Part shown: positions 10,136 to 20,108 of the stretch, piece by piece
How the letters are laid out: each line of letters starts with the position of its first letter
How positions within the stretch are numbered: position 1 is the first letter of the stretch
From: Haplomitrium mnioides
Taxonomy: Eukaryota; Marchantiophyta; Haplomitriopsida; Calobryales
NCBI GenBank assembly: GCA_049999725.1
Contig: JBNGIS010020701.1
Coordinates: 1 to 36,917, forward strand
Direction of reading: 5' to 3'
DNA length: 36,917 nucleotides
The notes under the pieces: model-generated
The model's database searches: none
The model's input: the letters and a program-made list of their open reading frames with translations, nothing else
What the model was told of the DNA's origin: nothing
Program-made: the position numbers and the translations under genes

Positions 10136-11386
10136 TCAGAAACTCATCTCCTCCCTGTCCCAAAAAAATTTGCCGTGAGGGTAATCCTCCACAGCAAGCA
10201 GAGCCAACCAAACTATTGTCTCAGCGCCTTCTTCTGTTGAGCGGGCATAGTCGCGGTGTCCGGTCATGTTGGTCTTGGTGAAGCCCGGAGTAGCGCAGTT
10301 AACAAAAATTTTCTCACCAACGGCACGAGACGAAACAGACTTGGCTAGTTGCAAAGCGTAAGCATTGAGGAGAGCTTTGGATTCACTGTACATTGGGACG
10401 TACGGTGCCCAAGCATGGCCAGCCGTTTTGAATTTCTGAGTTATGGGATCTAGATCTTCGAGAAACTCCATAAATGTGGACTGAATGGAAGCTTCCGTTA
10501 TGAGCCCTGTCTGAACACCGTCCACATACTCCTTGGCTAGACAGTCAAGGGTAGCGGGAGTCTGGTTCTCCTCTTTGACCTTATCCTTCCATGGCCCGTC
10601 TTTTAAACACTGCCAGAAACCAAATTAGTAGGTTAGAATTGAAACCGTGCTGCAACAAAGGCAGCTGCAAGTTTTTGCATACAAGTTTGAGGATAAAATA
10701 CTTTGGAGAGCGATATTGGACAAACAAGAATTAAGAGACAAGGGAAGAGAACACTGACCCGAAGTAAGCCAGCCTCTGAACTGACAAATATGATTCGGGC
10801 CCCATTTGGTGATGGTTTCATTATTGGCAACAGTGCTTCTGTTACCTTCTTAGTCCCATAAAAGTTTGTCTCAAATACGGGTACCACATCGTCGGCTTTC
10901 TCGGAGGCCAACCCAGCATTGTTCACCTGTACAGATTTCGAAACATGCTGCATTAACGATTGACTATAAATTGCCATAACATCACTCTCGTCAGAACTGT
11001 GCGGCGCTTCTCGCGTCTTCACTGAACGTTCGAAACCAATTGTTTCGTCAATTTACCAGAATGTCAATCCCATTAAACTCCTTTCGCAACCAGTCTGCAA
11101 ACGTCTCTATGGATGCTGAGCTCCAAACATCCAATTGATGAAAAACTACCGTGTCGAGTCCTTCCGCTTTCAAAGCAGCCTGTGCTGCTTCTCCTTTGCC
11201 GATGTCCCGGGAAGTTAATACTGTGGTGACTCCATGCTGAGCTAACTGGCGAACAATCTCATAGCCAAGCCCGGTATTGCCCCCCGTAACAACCGCTACG
11301 GTGTCCTTGCTGTGTAGCACGTTGCACAGAAATTGTGAGTCGTTAAATTGTGACTCGTTGTTGACCAAAATAGAAGAAAAAAGCAC
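10136..11386 (-). CDS. Short-chain dehydrogenase/reductase (carbonyl reductase type), three exons
   Basis: Exons on the minus strand are 11386-11057, 10926-10759 and 10609-10136. Introns are GTAAAT...TGTACAG and GTCAGT...TCTGGCAG. Exon lengths 330, 168 and 474 are all multiples of three, giving an unbroken 323-residue protein. The Rossmann motif TGGNTGLG is at residues 34-41, NNAG at 112-115 spans the first splice, FVSS (catalytic Ser about 159-160) ends exon 2, YSESK (Tyr240, Lys244) is the catalytic pair, and CATPGFTKTNMTG follows. This order, with a long segment between Ser and Tyr, fits plant SDRs near menthone/salutaridine/carbonyl reductases, which reduce ketones with NADPH in the cytosol. 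The Ser-Tyr gap (about 80 residues) is longer than I expect. The substrate cannot be told. The first ATG in the frame was taken as start; an upstream exon is possible. It is the only intact gene here. Confidence 0.9.
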
Positions 11387-11483
11387 TTCATAATGGAAAA
11401 CGCCAGAGAATTCATAGAAAAATGGTACAACTGTTGCATTCTAACATCTGGAAGCTCATGGCATACAACTTATTACAGTATCT

Positions 11484-11636
11484 TTGACACAGGAAACAAC
11501 TCGATTTGTCACTCTGGGACTGTGAAGCATCGAGTCAGTGGGACGTACAGTACCTAAGACCCAGGGTCATAATTGCTCGCTTTTTTGACACAGCAAACAA
11601 CTCGATTTGTCACTTTGAGACTATGAAGCATCAAGT
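11484..11636. repeat. Pair of 52-bp direct repeats upstream of the SDR
   Basis: TTGACACAGGAAACAACTCG and following bases at 11484-11535 recur with a few changes at 11585-11636, 101 bp apart. They lie 100-250 bp upstream of the SDR start codon, in its likely promoter or 5' UTR. A 93-codon plus-strand frame across them (11506-11787) has no recognisable domain. Confidence 0.75.
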
Positions 11637-11789
11637 CCGTAAAATTTACAAAGAGTTGCAAGAGAAGGAGAGACCATCCCTCCGAGGACCGGTCCCCTTG
11701 GCTCTCATAACCCTTGATGAGAAGCCAAGGACAGCCGCCGAATATTGTTGTACACTATTTGAACTTCCTAGTGTTAAGTCGGCATGATT

Positions 11790-12540
11790 TCTTCTAGAAG
11801 ACTCTGTCCATCGTAGAATTCATGGGGATTCGAAAAGCACCTTCCTTCTCTTTCTATCCTCTCTCACCTACCTCCCCTGCTGCCGCACTTCTTCCCAGAC
11901 TTCTATATCAGCAATCGCCACGTGTCACCTGCACAGTCTGCCTTGGACCTGGTCTAATCGCAGATTATCACGCGGTTACTTTATCAGCAGAATCCCGTAG
12001 CGAACTGGTGCTCGCAGGGTCAAATCGCTCGATCTTGAAGCAACGAAACCTACCAGCCCTTTGATACCACATGAATGCACATCGATCCCCTCTGAACTTT
12101 CTTCTCGACTTCTTGCTGTTCCTTGATAAATTTTGGATCACGCACGTGATTGCCGTGGCGTCAATCACATGTGTCCCCTCCTCTTATGCCTGCTTGCATA
12201 GATCTTCTTTTTCTAAGAGGAAACCAACAACCGTGAAATCGCTTTTTGAGTTGTTCTTACACCGCTACCTTTCCTCCTCTGAATGTATGTCTGGTTCATA
12301 TCTACTTTTGCTCGGCCTCTTATTAGCTGCTTCAATTACTATCTATCTGCTCCTCAAAGAATCTCAATGGGCAAAGAGGACACTAATCGACTATATTCGG
12401 AATGCTATCCAGCTGTGCTGTGTTTGGATTTTAACTCATAACAATAGTCTTACTAAAAGACTATTATGAAGAAAAGAAGACAAGAGTTGGTCTTAGTGAC
12501 TAAAACTACCGAATAAAATGGACGATGGGAGTATATATGG
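11790..12540. other. Intergenic DNA upstream of the SDR, no supported gene
   Basis: Higher GC than its surroundings. Two plus-strand frames (11822-12064 and 12071-12469) have no known motif. The second includes one hydrophobic run (SYLLLLGLLLAASITIYLLL), which could be a membrane segment or chance. The G-box at 11919 is the only site I would point to. Confidence 0.4.
11917..11926. promoter_or_regulatory. G-box/ABRE-like element CACGTG
   Basis: GCCACGTGTC contains CACGTG at 11919-11924; on the SDR strand it reads GACACGTGGC, which matches the ABA-response/G-box core ACGTGGC. It lies about 530 bp upstream of the SDR start. A second ACGTG core is at about 12141-12147. Function is inferred from the motif only. 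Confidence 0.35.
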
Positions 12541-12544
12541 AATG

Positions 12545-12925
12545 ACAATGAACTATTTTCATGCTTTGTTGGAGCTTTGAATGAGAGGATGAACCATTTT
12601 CATGCTTTGTTGGAGCTTTGAATGAGAGGATGAACCATTTTCATGTTTTGACGGAGCTTTGAATGAGAGGATCAACCATTTTCATGCTTTGTTATAGCTT
12701 TTAACGAGCCTATGAACCATTTTCATGCTTTGTCGGAGCTTTGAATGAGAGGATGAACNNNNNNNNNNTTCATGCTTTGTTGGAGCTTTGAATGAGAGGA
12801 TGAACCATTTTCATGTTTTGACGGAGCTTTGAATGAGAGGATGAACCATTTTCATGCTTTGTTATAGCTTTTAACGAGCATATGAACCATTTTCATGCTT
12901 TGTCGGAGCTTTGAATGAGACTATG
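12545..12925. repeat. 41-bp tandem repeat with higher-order order and assembly gap
   Basis: The unit contains TTTTCATGCTTTGTTGGAGC and TTTGAATGAGAGGATGAACC (41 bp). Variants occur in a fixed order: standard, GTTTTGACGG, GTTATAGCTTTTAACGAG, GTCGG. The series appears before the gap and again after it, a roughly 164-bp higher-order repeat. Confidence 0.9.
12759..12768. other. Assembly gap (10 N)
   Basis: Run of N within the 41-bp tandem array; array length is therefore not reliable. Confidence 0.99.
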
Positions 12926-13204
12926 GATGGTGCTTGATGGGAAAACAACAGCGGATCATGGTGTTGCGGACAAGACAAGACTTTCTATATGCAACAGCAA
13001 TAAGACAACTATCCACTTGTAATAAGCTATATTGAAAAGCAATTAAGAAGTTGTTTGAAATAGTTCTATTAGATCTAAAAAGTTTCGGACAACAATATCT
13101 AGCAATGGTTTAGAAGTAAGGGAACAACAATACTGTAAGAATGTAGAAAACCATTTGTGTGAAAGAATGTAGGAAACCATGTGTGAAAGAAATCAAGTAC
13201 TAAC

Positions 13205-13618
13205 TTCCAATTAGTTAACAAATTCAAGATAACTCTCTAATAGAGTTACACAACTCAAGGCCAACAAGAAAACCAAAGTCAAGAGTGTTAGCCAAAGCCA
13301 AACAACCAAAGAGCCAAACCCAATTGAGAAGAGTACTAGCCGTAGCCAAGCAACCAAAGAGCCAAACCGAATTGAGAGGAACTCGAGAATGAAGAGTGGG
13401 CTATGAAGCCTTCTATTTATACAAAAGAAGAGGATGTCATCCATCGTTCTTCACTTACAATTCACTTCTAATTTTGACCCTAAATTGATGACTTCTAATT
13501 TCAACTCTAAAAATCAATTAGAAGCCATTTCTAATTTCAACCTTAAAAATCTAAAATTGAGTCAACTAATCTTATCTCAACCATAAAAGTGGCCTCTACT
13601 ACTTAATTTAGTCTTTTC
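13205..13618 (-). repeat. Gypsy LTR remnant, minus orientation
   Basis: It shares AGTTACACAACTCAAGGCCA-type, AACCAAAGAGCCAA and GAGAGGAACTC blocks and a TATA region (CTTCTATTTATACAAAAGAA) with 35960-36185 on the same strand and with the reverse complement of 29300-29532. An internal 60-bp block (about 13260-13370) is duplicated. No coding part is attached. The right edge is cut by the copia LTR at 13619. Just left of it (13100-13200) are units resembling the 54-bp satellite at 20.2-20.6 kb. Confidence 0.65.
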
Positions 13619-13796
13619 TGTTGTGAATTGTATGCGACACGCTTGTTCTCCTCCAACACTCACTCTCATATATTATATCTCTATATCATATACATAAGAT
13701 ACAATGAGGTATATGTAACTACCTCATAGTTAACTACTAGTTTAACTAAGGTTAAGGTAATTAACTATGGATTAGGGTTAAGCATAGTTTATAACA
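13619..13796 (-). repeat. 3' LTR of young copia
   Basis: 178 bp, TGTTATAAAC...CCACAACA-type ends when read on the minus strand (here TTCACAACA). It is preceded in the element by the purine tract ACCAAAGGGGAG at 13797-13808. It differs from the 5' LTR at two sites (A for G near 13626 and T for C near 13743). Confidence 0.93.
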
Positions 13797-13810
13797 CTCC
13801 CCTTTGGTCG

Positions 13811-15099
13811 ATGTATAGAGAGAGAAAAACATCAACCACAAAGTAAATGGTGTGCTAACCCTAATATGATCCCCCGTCCATCTTGGGTTTGGTCTCACTA
13901 AAACCCTTCTTCGATCTCCAAGGGAAAGAGCTCCACAACCCTTACATATAGGAGGGGTCATAAAAAAAATGTAAAAGTGTGCTCTATAGATATTGTAGGG
14001 GGGATGAAATACCTAAAGAAAAAGAAAAATATAAACATAAATTTTTAAAATTTCTATATTTTTTTAAATATTTTATTTATTTATTTGGAAAACTTAGGTT
14101 TTCATTTAGGAAATGGATGTGTTGTCGCGCGGCGCGTTCGTGAGGAGGCGATCAGTCGATGAAGAGAAGAAAAACGAGATTATAGAGAATGGCGCTCGAA
14201 TCTGCAAGAAGTGCTTAGTGAAACAGTTCGCATCCTGCAACTCGCAGCTCGCAAGTCATAGGTTGATATCGTGCAGCGGAAAAAAAAGGGCAGAGAGTCG
14301 AAGGAGAATCGCAACATGAATTCTTGTTGTAGGAATTTTGCTGCAGCTCACAATCGCAGAGGAATATCGAAGGTTAGTTGCTTCAGCAACATCAAGAAGG
14401 TAAGCTTTTCTAGGCTGAAGCACATTCCAGGAAGAAAGCAAGGAGAAAGTAAGTGCAGGTAATTGCAGCAGGGCTGCATTTTTCTTTCTGTTGAAGGTGC
14501 CTTTGATTTCCTCTCGATGATTCGAGTGCACTGTACGCTGGCTGGCCTGTGTAATGTTCGTTGTATTCTTCTTGATTCATATACAGGTCTGGTCTTGTTA
14601 ACTGAAGACTGTTCTGCGATGCTCCTGATTGATTAGTATGTTGCTTTTCGAATATACTCCCCCTGAATCTGATATGGTTATGACTTTGCCTAGTTTGCGA
14701 GGAGCTGTCCGTTGTATGGAATATATTGATAGTTGTCAAATACGTCTTCAAATGAGCTGCTGGATCTGCTTCGTGTACGATGAGCTGAACAGATGATTAG
14801 AATGATGCAAAAAGAAAACTTGTGATCTTCAAAGTATGCAACAATAATGTCGATGTGCTGCAAAAAATATAGATAAGTATTGTGTCGATTTTTTAGTACT
14901 GGAAAAGTAAAAAAAATAAGCTTTCTATTATATCTGTGAAATATGGGCTGGTGTTTGTATATGAATAGCATCTGGAGAATTTGAAATATGTTGGTGTAGT
15001 TAACATAAAATTGTTGTTGACTTGGATGCAGGTTTGACTGATGTAGAATATCAACTGTTGATGCTGATAGAAAGAGGGCTGGAGTTCATCAATAGTACA
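13811..15099 (-). other. Unidentified segment replacing copia RNase H
   Basis: Between the end of reverse transcriptase (about 15100) and the purine tract there should be RNase H, but no RNase H motif is readable on the minus strand. Open frames of 91-113 codons on both strands (such as 14256-14531 and 14410-14751) have no recognisable domain. GGGGGAGTATATTC on the minus strand near 14660 looks like a second polypurine tract. The segment may be captured host DNA or another element's end. Confidence 0.5.
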
Positions 15100-16431
15100 T
15101 TATGAAGAAGATAAGTAATCCATATTTGAGATATCAAGAGTTCTCAAGTCCATCGGAGTACTCACTGGGTGTGAGTTGTGCATATGAAATTGTTTCAGAA
15201 TCTTTTTTGTATAGGTTGACTGATAAATCAACATGCCATTGGGTAGATACTCATACTGTATGCCAAGACAATAACTTGGCTGACCAATATCTTTCATATC
15301 AAACATTGTTTTCAGTGTGGATATTGTTTTTGTAATTAAAGATGGAGTGCCGAGAACAGTTATATCATCAACAAATATAGATAAAATAATAAATTCTTGG
15401 TCCTCTTTTTTGAGGAATAGACATAGAGCAATATCTTCATTAATGAAGTTTAAGGCGAGCATTTCAGCCTTGAATCTTTTATACAAGATTCTACCGCTCT
15501 GTTTTAAGCCATAGATTGAGCGAAGCACTTGTATTGCATAGGTCTTTCCATTGTTATCTTTCTGGACTTTCTTAGTTATATTGCCTTCAATGTCCTTGAT
15601 AACTTTCAACACATTTTCTATGTGTGACCTCTTCCAGTGCTCAAAAGGAGGCCCACTGGGAATTGCATCAGCTAAAGGCTGAGCTGGTGTGTAAAGCACA
15701 CTCTACAAATGCGGGACTATAGGTCTTGGTTGTTTTTTGTGCTCTTTCTAGTGCTCTAAAAGAGTCCCACTGGAGTTTCCATCAGCTAAAGGCTGAGTAG
15801 TCATGTCCGCTAAAGGCGGAGAGACGTCATCAACTAAAGGCGGATGGATATGGCTTATCATGCTCTTAGCATGTAGGACTAAAGGTCCTCCTTTGCTCAA
15901 ATATGTTATTTTCTGAAGTCCAGCCTGCAATGCAGTGCTATTTTTTTTTTTATTTCTCCCCCTTAATATGAAATACTACTCGTTTGAGTAGTTCGGGGGG
16001 CACAACCATATAAACTTCAGTGTCCATTATGCCATATAGATATGCAGTTACAACATCCATCATATGCATAGCTAGCTATTAATCAATGCAAAAGCAATAA
16101 GGTATCTCTGTGTTATGGCATCCATCACCGGTGAGTATGTCAAGTCATAATCGCGACCATAAATCTAGGTATAGCCCTTTGCAACTAGTCTGGCTTTGTA
16201 TCTAACTACTTCGCCTTGTGCATTTCGTTTCTTCACAAAAAAAAAACTAATAAGCGAATCCAATTCAGAATTAAGGGCTTCCTCCCATTTTGGCCAATCT
16301 TTTTGCTTTTGTGCTTCTTGCACTGAAAGTGGATCTGAGTTGTTATCACCAGTAATTTGTTGTGATATTAAAAATGCAAACTGATCATCTATAGCAGTAT
16401 TTTGTCTTGACCATATCTTCTCTGTATTCAT
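15100..16431 (-). pseudogene. Copia reverse transcriptase with a Pro-rich insertion
   Basis: The start KWEEALNSELDSLIS and YKARLVAKGYT (16165-16431) is followed, after a frameshift, by DVVTAYLYGIMDTEVYM near 16040-16090, then IYGLKQSGRILYKRF and the intact catalytic FVDDITVLG (15340-15380), MKDIGQPSYCLGIQYEY and KKILKQFHM. The two halves are separated by about 300 bp (15640-15960) with stops and repeated Pro-Leu-Ala-Asp, where other copia RTs have about ten residues. The catalytic aspartates are present; the frame is not. Confidence 0.85.
15669..15889. repeat. Series of small hairpins with constant TAAAG loop
   Basis: TCAGC-TAAAG-GCTGA at 15668-15682 and 15782-15796, TCCGC-TAAAG-GCGGA at 15806-15820 and AGGAC-TAAAG-GTCCT at 15875-15889 are perfect 5-bp stems with different stem sequences. 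A weaker one is at 15830-15844 (TCAAC/GCGGA), and GGGAC-TATAG-GTCTT at 15713-15727 pairs with two G-T wobbles. A 6-bp stem CATGCT-ctt-AGCATG is at 15859-15873. On the element's sense strand the loop is CTTTA. Confidence 0.85.
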
Positions 16432-16489
16432 ATATTGAATTGAAATTTCCTCATTGTCTTGTGAATGAGGGATTACTGGTTCAAGATGT

Positions 16490-18152
16490 GTATGAACAGA
16501 AGAGGGTTGCTGTATAGGTATTGGATTTTGTTTCTATCTAGGACGAGTATCTTTAGATCCATGAGGTTGACCTCTCTTAGTTTTGGGTATGGTATCTGCG
16601 GCCATACTTTTAGAAGGTTGTATTCTTGCATGGACATTAATTGCATCAACATGTGAGCGTGACACATTTGCAACATCATTGAATGCGCTAGGTAATTGCT
16701 CTAAAGTCTGATGTAGATGCAAGATGCGTTGGACCTCAGCCTCTGTTTGTCGGGTGCAAGGATCATTCAAAAAGGTATCCTCTATTTTCCATATGAGTTG
16801 AAGATCATGAACAGTCTCTGAACTCTATTCATGCCCTAAAGGTAAATATATATCTTCAAAGAAGTGGCAATCTTGGAATCTTGCTCTGTAAACATCCCCA
16901 GTGGTTGGTTCTAAGAACCGAATTATGGATGGAGAGTCAAAACCAATGTATATTCCTTTCTGTCGTTGAGGGCCCATTTTGGTACGTTTAGGACCCAAAA
17001 TCGGGACTAAGACTTGGCATCCAAAGGTTCGCAAATGTGTAACATTTGGAGGTAAACCAAATGCTAGTTGATGAGGAGAAAACAAGTTAAAAGCATAAGG
17101 TCTATATTTTAAGAGTGCTGCTACGTGGAGTATTGCATGACCCCATGCAGTAGCTAGGAGTCGTGATTGCATTAATAATGCATGAGCAATTAGTTGCAAT
17201 CTTTTTAATACAGATTTTGCTATACCATTCTGAAAATGTACATATGGTACTGGGTATTGGGCTTCGATGCCCGATATAAGACAAAAATCATTAAACTTTT
17301 TGGAAGTGAATTCTCTTGCCCCATCAACGCGTAGCGTTTTATTGGATTTTCTGGAAACTGTGCTATCAGTTTAAGGATATTTGCTAAAAAACGTGCAAAG
17401 GCCAAGTTTCTCGTCGACAACAGGGAGACTTGTGACCATTTAGTGGAAGAGTCAATTATGACTAGAAAAAATCTAAATGGTCCACTAGATGGTTCAATGG
17501 GACCACAAACATCGGCATTCAATTGCTCCAAGAATACAGGAATGGTATGAATGGTTTTTGATATGGCTGGATGTGTAAAAAACTTTCCTTGTGAGCAGGC
17601 TACACATGGTCCTTTCATGACCTGTGTACGTGCTGTTGGTGGTATACCAACTGAGTTTTGAAGTATTCTTCTATACATAGTGGTTCCTGGGTGTCCTAGT
17701 CTATTATGCCATAATGTTGTAATGTTGGTGACATTTTGCTCAGTTAGATATGTATGTATTCGTGTCACATACAAACCAGGAGGTTGTGAAAGTAGTGTTT
17801 CTTTAATATGTGTACCTTGTGAGTCTCTCTGAGTAATATTGAGTACTTCTCTTTGTTGTTGTGTATCAGTGTCTATATGTAATTGATTTGCTCGAATATC
17901 TTGAAAGCTAATCAAATTACGTGTGGCAACAGGTGCATATATGGCATCGGCGATATGGATAGTTGTGCCTCTCGGAAGTATAACTGTGGCTGGTCCATGG
18001 CCTTTCTCTATCTGTTTTTGGCATGTAATAGTGGTTATAGTTCTATTAGAAGGTATAATAGATAAAAAGTATGTCCTACTTCTTAAGATAGAGTGTGACG
18101 TGCCAATGTCTATGATGCAGGTTGCAGGTTCATCCCATAGGAAGCAATTCAT
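16490..18152 (-). pseudogene. Copia protease, integrase and connecting region, frameshifted
   Basis: The frame 17220-18152 has the protease-like CIIDIGTSHSILRS (usual DSG is DIG), YAPVATRNLISFQDIR, the pre-integrase zinc motif WHNRLGHPG...CVAC and the integrase start LNADVCGPIEPSSGPF. A frameshift near 17335 moves it to VDGAREFTSKKFNDFC and FQNGIAKSV, then 16825-17199 gives the rest of integrase (IGFDSPSIIRFLEP). Exactly 35 residues separate the second Asp from the Lys that stands where the catalytic Glu should be. The connecting region to 16490 reads RILHLHQTLEQLPSAFNDVA and KTKRGQPHGSKDTRP. Confidence 0.85.
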
Positions 18153-19164
18153 TTACATATCCAACAATATGAGACTCTGGTAAGGTTGCTACACTTATGT
18201 ACTCTGTAATATCTTCATTTACTTCCATGAAATTTCCTTGTGTTCTTATCATTGCATTGTTTACTTGATTTGTGTATAGTCTAGCCAAATGTGCAGGTAC
18301 TCTACATTCGGTTCTGATATGTCCTAAAGTTCCACATCGATGACATTTCAGAGATCTCACATTCCTATTTAATGGAATTCTAGAGAGATTTCTTCCTCGA
18401 CCTCTTCTCCAGTAAGTATTTCCATTCTGCCATCTATTGTTGTTCTGCATTCTACTTACATTTCGTCCTCTTAAAGAGGAGTTTCTCCCACTTCCCAAAA
18501 AACGTCCACCTCTTCCTCTTATATTTCTCCGATTTGTATTGACATTGTATGTTGTTGGTATGGCAGGTGGTGTTGGCGCTGGCAGGGTTCCAAGTGGTCT
18601 CAATTTGGAATTCTCTAAAAGTAAAATCTGATGCTTTTCAGCGACCAACATATGAGCAATAAGCTGTGAGTATTGCGTGAAGTTCATGTTTCTATACTAT
18701 GCTGCTAACACCAAATTTGTGGCATGAAATGTAGATAAAGTTTTTTCAATTTGCTCAAGATCATCTACTGGAGATCCAAAGACAGCAAGTTGAGATACAA
18801 TTCGGAAGAGCTCGCTATTATATTCTGCAACTGTTCGGTACTCTTGGACCTGCAGATTGATCCAATCATAACGAACAACAGGTAAGGATATAATTCGCAT
18901 ATGATCAAATCTGGTTTTCAATTCATCCCATAATGTTCTGGGATTATATTCGTTGAGGTACTGTGTTTTAATAGAGTCTGCTAAATGATGTCTCATGAAA
19001 ACTAATGCCTTGGCCTTGTCCTGTAGGCTAGGACCTTCGTCTATTAGCATGGTGTCTTCAAGGCCTTTAGCAGCAAGGTGAGGCTCTATATCAAGGCTCC
19101 ATGAAAGGTAATTAGCCCCATCTATTGTCAACTTCTTGAAGTTTAGCTTTTCTATTGTATTCAT
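18130..19164 (-). pseudogene. Copia gag with zinc knuckle, one in-frame TAG
   Basis: 19164-18697 encodes the copia gag core (LTIDGANYLSWSLDIEPHL, LWDELKTRFDH, YNSELFRIVSQL). A TAG at 18694-18696 interrupts VLAA-stop-YRNMNF, at a place where relatives carry Gln (CAG). The frame continues to 18130 with an Arg/Gly/Asn-rich basic stretch and the knuckle CHRCGTLGHIRTEC (C-x2-C-x4-H-x4-C, near 18310-18350). It would package element RNA in cytoplasmic particles. Confidence 0.88.
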
Positions 19165-19930
19165 TTTTCAGAGATTGTTTGATATTAGTTGAGTTGGGAG
19201 AGGAATAATTAGTATTACTAATTCTGTTTGAACTATAAACAAGTTCTTGGCATCTACTGGAGGAACTAAGACAGTTAGTGATGAAAAACTAGAACATGGA
19301 TGATCCTGTTATTTTTCTGCTGTAATCTTTTTTATTTTGTTACTTAGGATGTATGAAAAATAGAAATTGTGTTTCTGTTTAGAGGGAAAAATAAAAATGA
19401 ATTTATTGGTTAGAACAACAAGATTGCTGGTGTTAAATTTAGATTTTTGTTTTTTTTGCAATCTTTTATAATGTTAGATTTAGTTTAGTTTGTTTCCATT
19501 CAAAAAAGAGAAATAGAAACAAAAACAGATTTACTTCTGAAAGGTTTGGAAGATTTTAGAAACTTAATTATTAGATTAGAAAAGATTATGATAGACAGTT
19601 AGTTTTCTTAGAAATTTCAAGAAAAAGGTAAGAAGTTATCTCATATCTTCAAATTTTGGAGATTTTCAACAAACTCCAAAAAAGATCTTAAAAGAATTCT
19701 TCAATTTCTTCAATTTGTCTCACAGACTGCTTGAAATATAAGAGAAGCAAATCAGTGGATTCCTCCTTTGCGAAAATCAACTTATATGCCAAAAATTGCA
19801 CCGCATTTCCTTCTTCGTTCCTCTTTAAAAATATATTTTAAATATTTTATATAAATTGTAATATAAATAAGAATAAATTTTTATGGAAAATTTAATTTTT
19901 CTCTCTTAGAGTCTTCACGTGCTGATAACG
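19165..19930. other. Copia 5' leader, no gene
   Basis: AT-rich leader between the 5' LTR and gag of the minus-strand element. The candidate primer-binding site CGTTATCAGCACG (minus strand, 19918-19930) directly adjoins the LTR. No open frame of note. Confidence 0.6.
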
Positions 19931-20108
19931 TGTTGTGGATTGTATGCGACACGCTTGTTCTCCTCCAACACTCACTCTCATATATTATATCTCTATATCA
20001 TATACATAAGATACAATGAGGTATATGTAACTACCTCATAGTTAACTACTAGCTTAACTAAGGTTAAGGTAATTAACTATGGATTAGGGTTAAGCATAGT
20101 TTATAACA
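19931..20108 (-). repeat. 5' LTR of young copia
   Basis: 178 bp, starts TGTTATAAAC and ends ATCCACAACA on the minus strand; 176 of 178 positions match the LTR at 13619. Confidence 0.93.

Larger units (their letters stand above)
13619..20108 (-). mobile_element. Young Ty1/copia element, minus strand, lacks RNase H
   Basis: Two 178-bp LTRs (13619-13796 and 19931-20108) differ at 2 sites. On the minus strand the order is LTR, candidate primer site CGTTATCAGCACG, gag with zinc knuckle, protease, integrase, reverse transcriptase, an unrelated 1.3-kb segment, purine tract ACCAAAGGGGAG, LTR. That is the copia order, but RNase H is missing. Pol has at least two frameshifts and gag one in-frame TAG, so it cannot be autonomous although its LTRs are nearly identical. 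I could not find a clean 5-bp target duplication (flanks TTTTC and TTCTT). Confidence 0.92.

Noticed and set aside
9901-10281. Frames overlapping the SDR 3' end on both strands
   Set aside because: Shadows of the SDR last exon and its 3' UTR.
12071-12469. 132-codon frame with a possible membrane segment
   Set aside because: One hydrophobic run only, no family resemblance; kept as a note in the intergenic entry.
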